Origin: Hanleya hanleyi
Lineage: Eukaryota; Mollusca; Polyplacophora; Lepidopleurida; Hanleyidae
DNA length: 64,000 nucleotides
Direction of reading: 5' to 3'
Assembly: GCA_036873755.1 (NCBI GenBank)
Contig: JAVTVY010020468.1
Location: forward strand, 1-64,000
Of this stretch, positions 34,201 through 46,200 are shown piece by piece; within the stretch, counting starts at the first letter, position 1; each line of letters begins with the position of its first letter. The translations under genes were made by a program, and so were the position numbers. The notes below the pieces were generated by a model. It saw nothing but the letters and a program-made list of their open reading frames with translations, did no database searches and was not told the DNA's origin.

Positions 34201-37200
34201 GCGATACTGCCCAACACTCTCCTATCAAAGATTCTCCTATGCACCATTCGTTCAAATTGTCAGTATCACCTTTGTGCGGAGAGTCACAGTGCGCCAGTAA
34301 ACAACAACAACGAAAACAGACGTCGGATCGCGAACTCGGACAAGATTCAAGGATTAAAATAAGTTTATTTAGATACAAATACACAATGATATGGGCGAGG
34401 AAATATCAGTAAAACTCAAAATCGAAAATTAAAAGAAACTGAATTTGTCGAGGGAAACTTAATTTACAAAAATCCTCTAAAACTCAATTTTCAAAATTTC
34501 TCATCGGGATTACCACGATGAGAAATCGGCTAGAAAAACCCCTGAGGTGACCATCTTTTTTTCCCCCCCAAATCGGACATCCAAGATTTACCAACTACAT
34601 GTTACTTTCTTCAAAGATTTAACAGCCATATCGGTCAGTTTCACCATGTAATGCGTATCGTTTTCAATGAGTAAACTAGCACTTTGAATCAGTTTTTTTA
34701 ATGCAATAAATATTTTTGAAAAGGGAGATTGCCTTAGTTGAGAGGGCTCTAAACTCTAAGTAGGATTACTAAATTTCTCCACATAATGTCAACCAATCAT
34801 TTCCATAATACCTCCAGTCGACAATACAGGTTGTGATTAATGACCTTCTCACAACCAAATGTTTTCTTTTAGTCATAATTACTTTTTTTGCAAGGCAGAA
34901 GAGAGCAATTTGATATTGATGCACATGTGTGACCAATTTATGACCGATGAAACGGACACAACTCTGGATGGGTGGCGAAGGCACTTGATGGGGGGACAAC
35001 ATAGGTTCACCAAAAGGAGGACATCAACAGCTTAATAGAAACCGTATGTCCAAACTTGGATTGAGGGTGGAAAGGACTAGAAACCTAGTGAAGTATTGTA
35101 TTGTACACATTGTATAATTAGTGGACATATGGCAAATAACTGAACCCAAGGTGATGACTCCGGCTTCTTTGCAAGGGAAACTCACTTTGGAGCTTGACAA
35201 ATGGAAATGCAAGACTGGCCTCGCCTACAATGGATTTGAATTCAGTTGTTGACAGTGAAGACTTCTTGGACTGTGTCAGCTGCAGCTTTCAAAGTCCTAT
35301 CTGGTTCCCGGGTGTGAAAAGGAATAGGACCCAATGTCGTGATATGACTGAAATATAGTTGAAAGCGACATTAAATCATATTCACTCACTCGAAGTCCTA
35401 TCAAATGAACTTTCTTCTTTCTCATCCCGACTTTTCTTATTCAGTTACCTTACTTTCCAACAATTTACAAATTGATCTATTCATCTCATATTTGACCCGG
35501 ATAACCATGAGGTCGCTCAGATGTCGCATACCAAATTTGAGGTCAGAGGTCAGGGTTAATGACCCCACCCCCGGGGCACCAAACCTCGTCCTCCATCTCC
35601 TAAACTAATCTTCGCCTGACCCTATACCCGCATATATTCTGTGAGCTTACATCATGCTACAATTATTGAATCCACTACCCTCGGGAACATGTCCCCACCC
35701 CCAGGACACCGAGACCTACCCTCTTCTAAATTAAGCTTTGCCAGACCCCATACCCTATATATTCTGGGAGCTAACATTATGCTACACTTGTTGAACCCAT
35801 CCACAACCCTCGGGAGCATGTCCCCACCCCCTGGGCACCAAGCCCCACCCTCTATCTCTTTAACTATGCTTCACCCAACCCATACCCTGATATGGGAGCT
35901 TAATCATGCTACACTTATTCAATGCCTTGCCTGACTACATAGCCTCATTTTTCAATTTCAATCTGAAATATTTTATAATTATCTTTTAATATATTAACTT
36001 TTTTTTTTTGAACAGTTGCTCTGACTGCAATGTTGATGTAGTTCTGCCATCCCTCAATGAATTGCAGCCCCAAAAGGGCTCGGCCCCCATGTTTATTGGT
36101 AGTTGTAAACAAAATTACAGCTCCCACCCTTTTGTCACCCAACCAAAAATTCATCCCACAATATATTCTGTAGCCCTACATCTTTATACACTCCAATTTA
36201 GTAATACCCCAAGAGATTACAGTTCTTCTAATTTTGAAGAGATAATTTACTACTTTGCTAATAGTATTAGGCATCAATAAGGGTATTGTCATCGTGGGGT
36301 GTTGTCTGTCCGTCTTGTGGACACGATAACTCAAGAAGGATTATAGCCAGGCATATAATATGCATCTGGTAAACTTTAAAGGCCTATTGAAAATGACCAA
36401 CCTTGACCTATTTTATCAAGTCAAATTCTATTTGTTATAGGTTTTGAAGGATTAAAATTAGGGTCTTCAAATTCATATTACATATGCAATTGGTGATTGT
36501 CTTGAAGCCTGTGACAGATTCCACAGTAAAATGAGACAATTAACTGCCAAAAAATCAAATCAAATAAACTTAGCAACAATAAAGAGAGAAATATATATTT
36601 TGTTATGAACTGGAGGATTTTTTTTGTATCAAGGACCCGTTCGAATTCAGTGACTACAGTTACTACTGATTGTTGCTCATGTTACTTTTCTCTGAATTCA
36701 GTTACTACAGTTACTACTGATTTGCCCATTGTTGCTAATGTTGATGGAACTGGTTAGGAAAAGATTAATGAGTTTGCAATTCAAGTGTAGCTATCTATCA
36801 TAATAAATAGTGTAGATTAGCTTAATAACTGCTGCTGCTGCTGTTATCCCATTGTTTTGTGACTGAAAATGATAAGGGATCTGTAATCCCTTCCCAGCAC
36901 CTTTCTTGATAGAAAATTTCAGATCACTCTCTGGAAAAAAAAAATGAACACTTGTAACCTGTCTGATTGATGTGTTGTCAGAAACCTTCAATCGATTTTC
37001 GAATTCCATTTGTGTTCATATATGTTATAGGCCAAGCTTGACGGAAATAACATTAGCAACAAGTAGTGCTAATTATGTGTTCCAAAGGGATAGAGTTAGG
37101 GATATTTCCTGTGCATGACCTTTGGGTTAGGTTATGTCAAACTGGACTGCATAACCTTTGGGTTATGCGAACGGGTTACACAAAATTTTAACAATATGGT

Positions 37201-40200
37201 GTATGTCATCAATGTAAGCAACCTGATCCAGAACCAGGCCTGCAAGTGCCTGCTATATTTCTTATCTTTTCCAGTCATTCTTATATTTTCCTATATTTTA
37301 CTCAATACCTAGATATTTCCTATATTTTGACTTTTTCTCAAGAATTTCTCCCATATTGTTGAACCAAGCAGCAGAACTGGCCTCCTCAATCACCATCACT
37401 ATGCCCGCATTCAGTGGAAATAATTTGATTGAACACTAGAAAACTACTAAGTTTGGAACATACAATGTAATAGTGCCCTATCCCAGTTGACTGACCTTGA
37501 CCTATTTTTTCAAGGTAATGTACTGTTTATTATGCTATAACATGGAGAAAAATGTAGGTAGGCTTTCCAATTGTGTACTAAAGATGACTGACCTTGACCT
37601 AATTGACTACTATTCTTACTTCAGTTTGCGGTTTGGACTAGGGGCTGCTGTCTATTAGGCTGGTTAAAAAAAAATTCCTGTTTAGCATCACCGCCCGCCC
37701 CCCGAAATTTTGTTTGGCCTAAAAGTCCGTTTTCGACTCAAATGTCCGTTTCCGAGGCCCAAGTCCGCAATTTGTTCATAACCGAGCATGCTGAGTTGTG
37801 AAGCGTGGGCGCTTCAAAGTTGCGAAAATGCCATTCGTTATCTGCCAAGTTCATTCATAAAGAATTTCCACATCTATTATCGTACTTGTGGACAACCAAC
37901 GTTTTGAAAATCTACAATTATGAAGGCAAACAGCAGAGCAGGACGATGGATGCCACCTACTTTATTCAGAGCAGAAATTCAACTATTCAGGCAAGGTTTA
38001 TTGATGATTTTATTCACACAAGCCACTAAAAAAAAAAAAAAAAAAAAAAAATCCGCCCTCCCTACCCAGATTTATATAAAAAAATGATGCTAAACAGGAA
38101 ATTTATTTTAACCAGCCTTATTGCAATGTTGAATGATGCCTTTCTGATACAATGTTGCAAAGCTTCCCCAGCAGATTAGGAATTATTGTAAACAAAGTAT
38201 CACCTATGTTGCAATGCATGTTCAGTTCAATCAGACAACACAGCTCTGGTGCACAAATAGGCAAGGCTGTACAGTCAAAACGGCATACTGAAGTAAGAAT
38301 TGTAGTATCCAGATCTGATTCTATTAGTACTATATTTCATGATGGATTATATCTATATCATCCAAATTTATACCACATATGGCTGAACCTGAAGTCACTG
38401 AATATCACTGACATTGACCTATTTCTAAAGGTCAAATTATATGCTAAGTCTAAGATCTCTGAAATCATGTTCCATATGTAATTAAGTAAGAATAGACCAG
38501 AAAACTGTCGAAGATGACTGATCTTGATCTATATTTCCCAGATAAAATTAATGGATTTGATTAATAAGGATAAATGTTATTAGAAGATATTATATTAGAA
38601 GTTATTATATATAAGAAGAGTATTTAGAGCTGAAAATTTGGTCATCCTCTACCAGAACCACAGCGCAAATCTTTCCCATCAATTAAAGCAACTTCCTATG
38701 TATGGCTTATATGAGAGAACTACATTAACCCGACTAGATCAGATTTTTGTTAACCTAAAATCTAAAAATATGTGGTCATATATAATGTATGATTGCCGAG
38801 TGTAGACAATAACTGATAGCCGAAGGGTATTGGAGCCCATTGGGCCATTTTGATTTATTTGAATTCCTTTGCACTTCCCCTGCACCTCTCCCCTCCCTTT
38901 CCCTCCCTCCCTCATGAACACTCAAGGTCAGCTGAACCTAAACCGTGTACATGTATTCATGTACAATGTATGATGTGATGAATAATTGGGCACTACAGAA
39001 CACAAACACAAATAGACTAAAAATGTATTACTATCCACTCAAGCTGAGGTCTTTGTACTCAAACAGGAACCAACCAGTATTTATGTTGTTTTTGTTGTTT
39101 TTTTGTCTGCTGGGAAAGTTGTTCTCAAGAGCAGATCTGATCCAGGCCAACATCATGACTTATGTCTTACATGTACACTAACAAGTGTGACTTGATGTAA
39201 ACACTATTTACTGGACTGGTATCTGATGATAAAGAAAACTGCTGTCAATCTTGCATGAGGAGTAGGTTTACAATATGTTGGTATTGGTAGCTAGTGCAGG
39301 AGTTTCACATGAACTGGTCCATGTACCAAATGTCTCATTTGAAGAAAGCCATCACATTAATGAATTGGTTCTGTGTTCGCATCCTTTCTCTGCTGAGCAG
39401 CTAGCAGGTCCCCCTGCCAAGAAGCTTGTCTGGAAACTGACTTCTCGCACACATGGGATGTAATCGCAATATATATTTTGTGTGATGTTTGATTATTGCT
39501 AAATTCTTCTAGGCGGCATTTCTATTGTACAATGTAGTACCAACAACGTCACAAAACTACAGATTAGTGCCTTTGTTGCATGAAGTACGTCACAATACGA
39601 TGTCTCACATTGATGCAGAATACAGCGTGATCGTAATCAGACTGATGTCACGAGTCATAGGTTACGGCTACATTAAGTTTTTCACCACATCTGTTTCATT
39701 GCTAAGTCATCAATCGTAACCCACTATGATGACCAATGAAACTTCATTTTCCTACATCTGAAATTAAAAATATTACAGAAATTAGTCTAACACGCAGGAT
39801 TGCTATATGAAATTTTAGTCAAATTATTAGCCATCATGGGATTTGGGAAACTTGAAGTGCACATCCCAGTGTATGTAATGGTTCGAGTCGGAGACCATAC
39901 GAAAGGGGACAGGTGTTATGTGCTCATGACGTTGATTATTTCTGGTCTGATTTTGAATGTAAGATGGACAACTGGACTGGTGGTATTATATATCCAGATT
40001 GAAGTTTAAAGATGTGTGTCTGCACCTAGACTCCAATTAGTTAGATACATGAATGCAGTTTCATGATTCAAAATTGTCACTTCTACCTGGGGAAATTAAT
40101 TCTCTTATATCATATGAAGGTGTGATAAAAGCTAGGGCATATATGTAGATGTTTTAATTGGGCTCTCCTGCCTAACTTTTTACAAACTCCTCCGGAAGCT

Positions 40201-43200
40201 GGTTGCCAGGAGTCGGTGGCTGAGGGAAAAATCAATTCTTTATTGGCTATTTTTGCCTGGGAGGGCATTGAACATGCATGGAATTAGTAGCAGTGAAAGG
40301 GATAATAAGAGATCAGTATAGCAGGCCTGTGCACAGTATTTTGCTATTTTGTAAACTACATGTACATGAATTAACATACTTGTAAAGTACATGTTTGTAG
40401 GAGACTTTCATGGTCTAATTTATCTATTAAGCCCAGCACACCCGAAAGTTATTCAACATCATTTTCTGGATATTTTAACACTGTTTTCCGAAAATCTGCG
40501 AAAATTCCTCGTGTGAGGAACAAAGTTTTCTCACACATGAAACTGGATTCAAATATTCCACTTGTTAAAACATGTATTTGGAGACGAAAACTCAGTGTCC
40601 AGAAACTCCTGTGTGTAGGTAAACTGGATCATTGGATCCGATCGCAAGCTACATGTACATCAACCAATCAGCATCTGATTAGAGATCCTGGGAACATTCA
40701 ATATGGCATGATCATATCATGTGACAGTATCGATCAGCGACGAGTGGCAACAGAACAACAACATCCAAAGACTTGCTTGGTCTCTCCATTCTCAATTAAT
40801 TTTGGTTGAGTAACATATATATGCATGTATTTACTTCTAATAATTAGTCTTTAAAGGTCAACCCAAACGATCTGAGGTCAAAAATATAGAAAAATAGTCC
40901 TTTCGATTATGGAAATAATGATATTTTTTTTATAATTTTGTGCTGTCTGGTTGGCGAGATATTGCCGTTTGAAAGGTGAAAATCGCTCTCCTGTCAATTC
41001 CAGCTGTGACGTCACGGAGGGAACAGCCGTCTTGTATTCTCTATGTTAAAGCCGTATACCAGTCATACTGTAGCTGCTGATTTCTGGAGATTTTCGGAGT
41101 ATCGGAGCATCATTTGTTAAATATGCCGCAACGTTGTGTAGTGGGAGGTTGCAGTTTTACTACAGATGACGGAGTTAGTATTCATTTGTGGCCTAAAGAC
41201 GAGAAAATCGCTGCAAATTGGACGAAATTTGTATGCAACACGAGGGTGTGGAAAGAGGGCCCGAGCCAGTACTCGTATAATTTGCTCAGCACATTTTGAC
41301 AGAAAGACATCATTCGAGGACCTCTACAGGCGTAGGAGTTGAATTTGGATACAAACCAAAACTACAGAGAACAGCTATTCCAACTGTCAAACCTAAGAAC
41401 TATCAGAATGTGACGGCAAAGAAATCGGGCAAGGAGGGCAATCGTACCACGGACATCGGCTGAACGAACCTTGCCTGCAAGCGAGGCCTCGGGCAGGGAG
41501 ACGGCTGTACACGCCCTGCTCGCTCTCGCGTCCCCGATGAACGCACAGAATGCTATCCATGATGTGGCATTTGTTGCTTGAGCACCTACAAGTTAAACTG
41601 GATGAGTCTCTATTTCATATGTACTATTTAATAATAATGAAATGATCTTTCTTAAATATATATACGTTTGATAAGTAAATAAAAAAAAATAATTAAAAAA
41701 AATGAAAAAATTATTTCAAGTATTTTTTAATAGGCAGACTTACTTCCTTTTGTTTCCCCTTTAAACTACATTATGAAACAGGGGCTGGGTCCAGTATACC
41801 TACAAGTGTGAGAGTGCATGTAGATCAGACAACGACAAAGTCGTACAGTGATCGGGCAAACCAGTCACCTTTTCTTGTTTTTTTTTCTTTCTGAACACCT
41901 ATTGGTTCCGAACACCAACTGGAGTGAATGGCTGTAGATACAGAAGTGATAATAATACTTGCATAATCCTTTGACATTTGAGATTGTGGGAATATCATTC
42001 GATTTCAATGTAATTGAAGTAATTTGTCGAAAATTGAGCAAATGTGAATGCCGATCCGTCACGTCGTTTCGACACCCACTCACCACGGCTTACTTTTCGC
42101 CATGAATGTCCAAAGTTTTTTATCAAACTATATGATTCTGAAATTGGTATTTCATGGGGATTATGGGAAAACAAACAGAATTCAAATCGGACGTATATCT
42201 GTAGAGTTATCAACAGTTTACTGTCCATTCTGTCGAATCCCGGAGTTTATCCCTTTGAAAAGGCTGGGCCAGTAACAACAACAACAATACAAACGTGCTC
42301 GTTCTTTACATCACAGAATCGTTCTACATTCAATACAGTTGAAATATATTGACATTTGGTCTTATAGATGACGATAATAAAGTGTCCAGTCAAGTTGCAA
42401 ACCAATCTGTATTCAACGAACGACCTCTCCGAATCCTGTCGTCGTCGAGGTCCACGTTGTCAGAATGGTTGTCACTGTCAGAGTCGGAGCTGTACGGCTC
42501 AAATTGATAGGGCTGAATTCCGTCGTTGGTCTTCAAACAACTGTTATTTTGCCTGGCATCATCCTCCTCTATGTCTATTTCATCTTCTTGGCGAAACATA
42601 TTTCCATCTAAGGAGCTGATATCGCTCGAATCGACATCTGAATCGGAGCTCTAGCTGCACTCGCTTTCCATGTTATCCGCTATTTTTTCTCAGGCAATTG
42701 CCCTGCGTGACGTCATCAACCCAGCTGTGAAAGTGTGAAAAAGCTCACTTTGCTCTCATATTACGTGTGTTTCTGATCGGATTAGAATTTTTTCAATATT
42801 CTTTTCATATAATGTGAAGTATGAACTATGATTTTTTAGGATTTTTAGACAAAGAAAAATTCCGTTTGGGTTGACCTTTAAACAAAGCGAAGTTCTGAAA
42901 AGATGCATGATAAGGACTGAAACACCGGGTGTTTGACAGAGACCCAGACTGAAGATGACAGAGAGACATCATTTGATCAACGTTTACATGTATAAATACC
43001 ATTCCATGATCATTTTGCACATGCTGATGCATTAGCTATTCAGCTACAACATACATACATGTATGTTTTGTCCAGATGAACAGGGTTGTAACTAAATGGT
43101 AATCTCTCTAATAATTCACACCTTAACTCACTTGCCCAATCAATCAATCAATCAATCATAAAATCTGTGGGTGATCAAATGTATTAGAACAGGAAGTTGA

Positions 43201-46200
43201 CAAAATGTTCAAAATCGTACATATAATCTATTTCGTCATTATTTTAATAACCCGTGATCACATTTATTTAATTAGAACCGCTGATTAAATTTTGTCCCTG
43301 AATTGAATTTTGATAGGGGGATTAACTATTAGAGGGATTACCTTGTATTGTCCATGCGATATACTACACCAGCTTTATACTGACCTAATCTGGCCGCATC
43401 AGGGTTAATTACTTTTGTTAACAATCTGATGACTTGTGTATCATTTCCAAACATTTATTGATGATAATAAATTATCAGTTGAATGAATTTCTGTATTGAA
43501 TCTTGTCATTGTTGGCTATTGTACATTTATTTATTTTCTTTCCTTTCAGGCAAGAATTTATACAACAACGAACATGTAGCCATAAAACTGGTGAGTAGCT
43601 AAGCAATGTACATTTAATTTGTATGTATGCCCGCATGAAAGGTGGACATGTATCATGTGATGGCGATTTTTGTTTGTCTGTTCATCTGTTAGTGTCTGGT
43701 CTATATCTGTGACAGTTTTTGCCATGTACGTACGTCCGTCCGTCCTGGCGTCCGTCCGTCAACATTTTCTTGTCCGCTGAATATCTGTAGATCTATGAAG
43801 TCGGGCCTGATCAAACTTTGGTGAGAGCTTCCTGAATGTTGACTGATGAAATGATTAGATTTTCAGATGGCTATGATGATTTCATGATTTTTAATTATTT
43901 TTTTTTATTATTTATTGATGGTTGAGATTTTAAACTGTTATCTATGCCCATCAACATGTTCTTGTCCGCTGAATATCTGCAGATCTATCAAGTCAGGACT
44001 GACCAAACTTTGGTGAGAGTTTCCTGAATGTTGACTGATGAAATGATTAGATTTTCAGATGGCTTTGATGATTTCCTGATTTTTAATTATTTTTTTTTAT
44101 CATTTTTTGATGGCTTAGCTTTTGCACTGTTATCTATACCCATCGGGAACCCTTGGTTGCATGTTTCATTGTGACTTTTGAAGGTTCCCTGATACAAGAA
44201 AGCCTGGTCCATTCAAGATTCAAGAAAATCATTGGATGGACCCCCCCAATTCCCATATATTCTGGGAGCTTACATGATGCCACACTTGTTCAACCTATGC
44301 ACCATCCTCAGGAGGATTTCCCCACCCCTGGGGCACTAAATGTTAAAGTTTGGGACTTTTTCCTATCCACAGCTTGTCAGCCTCATGTGATATGTATGAG
44401 ATGCAGTGTACGTTGTTTTTTCACACACACACACACATGCTGAATCCCTTTTTACCCCTCAGCCCATAGGGCTGTGGGGTCTTGTCGTTGCCATGTAGGT
44501 ACGTCCGTCCGTCCGTCCGTCCATCCTGGCGTCCGTCCGTCCGTCCGTCAACATTTTCTTGTCCGCTGAATATCTGTAGATCTATGAAGTCGGGCCTGAC
44601 CAAACTTTGGTGAGAGCTTCCTGAATGTTGACTGATGAAATGATTAGATTTTCAGATGGCTATGATGATTTCATGATTTTTAATATTTTTTTTATTATTT
44701 ATTGATGGTTGAGATTTTGCACTGTTACCTATGCCCATCAACATGTTCTTGTCCGCTGAATATCTGCAGATCTATCAAGTCGGGACTGACCAACTTTGGT
44801 GAGAGCTTCCTGAATGTTGACTGATGAAATGATTAGATTTTCAGATGGCTATGATGATTTCCTGATTTTTAATTTTTTTTTTTATTATTTAGTGATGGCT
44901 TAGCTTTTGCACTGTTATCTATGCCCATCGGGAACCCTTGGTTGCATGTTTCATTGTGACTTTTGAAGGTTCCCTGATAAAAGAAAGCCTGGTCCATTCA
45001 AGATTCAACTCAAGAAAATCATTGGATGGAACCCCCCCTCCCAATTCCCATATATTCTGGGAGCTTACATGATGCCACACTTGTTCAACCTATGCACCAC
45101 CCTCGGGAGGATTTCCCCACCCCTGGGGCACTAAATGTTAAAGTTTGGGACTTTTTCCTATCCACAGCTTGTCAGCCTCATGTGATTTGTATGACATGCA
45201 TTGTACGTTGTTTTTTCACACACACACATGCTGAATCACCTAAAACGTATTTCTTTACATGTATAGTAAAATAACTAACAGGTTGGTGACATTATTTATT
45301 TCAGAAGTACAAGAGGAAATAACCGGTGGGGGGGTAAATGAAGGACAACATTTTTCTTCAATTTTGCTGTTAAATCATTCTATTCCACATCAGATGATTT
45401 ATCCTAAAACTTTTGCATGAGCGGATATTTGTGTCCACACATTTACAATACATGAGCAGTGTGACTAACGTCACAGGACCTACGAAGTAGAGTAGGCATT
45501 AGGACTCGATCTCATTTTCATTGAGATGTGATGTGACCCTCCCCTACGGTACGTTTCATCATAATATGGTACATGTACAACCTTCCATAACAGCCATAGG
45601 TTCTCTTTATAACATGCCTTTTGTGAGATTGAGCAAGATTATATTCTGGGTATTTATATATTTACATCGATGTGTTCGTGCCACAAGAAATGAAAGTATA
45701 TTGGTAAATGTTCTGGTCATTTAGTGATCCGGCCCTGGTACATCAAGCAGTTGAATAGACTCGGAGTTAAACGCATTAATACTGGGTTTCACCAGCCTCC
45801 GTCTATAAATAGTTCGCTCAGCTGTATTGAGGTCGCTGTCCTCAGATCTTGCGGTTGAATTCAACAGCGAGAGAGCACCAGGCATGCCAGGGCTGTTCCC
45901 AAATTCCATGGTGTCATGTTTCCCTCGCTTAAATGATCGGACTTTTCTCCGTATGATCTATAACAATATACTGAAGTGTTAATTATAAATCTAATTTTAA
46001 TCAGAATTATTTCAGATCAGAACTAGCTGGTAACAATGCCCTAATGCTCGTTCATGCCAAAAATCAAGGTTATAATGTCAACGGTTCTCCTTATTTTGCC
46101 GACGAAAGGATTCGGATGGACTGACTGACTCACTCATTACCGGACAATTTGCGATCTGTAGCCTACTTCGTAGGAATAACTGGTACAACATAATGCTTCA

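Larger units (their letters stand above)
31576..34544. mobile_element. outer hAT-like element, 5-bp target duplication
   Basis: Ends CAGGGGTTATTCTAGCC and GGCTAGAAAAACCCCTG are flanked by AGGTG (31571-31575 and 34545-34549). 'AAACTCAAT'-type words crowd both subterminal regions. It is interrupted by the element at 31648-33266. No transposase frame remains in the uninterrupted part. Confidence 0.82.
40851..42881. mobile_element. Kolobok-like DNA transposon remnant, 2.03 kb, TTAA ends
   Basis: Left TTAAAGGTCAACCCAAAC (40851) and right GTTTGGGTTGACCTTTAA (to 42881) are perfect 18-bp inverted repeats including TTAA. Inside are a broken plus-strand THAP domain gene (41123-41463) and a broken minus-strand second gene (42390-42671). 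A smaller MULE-like MITE is inserted at 41594. TTAA target sites together with a THAP protein are features of the Kolobok superfamily; the assignment is inferred. Confidence 0.72.

Noticed and set aside
40513..40809. Plus-strand frame of 98 codons
   Set aside because: No domain, no splice context and ordinary intron composition.
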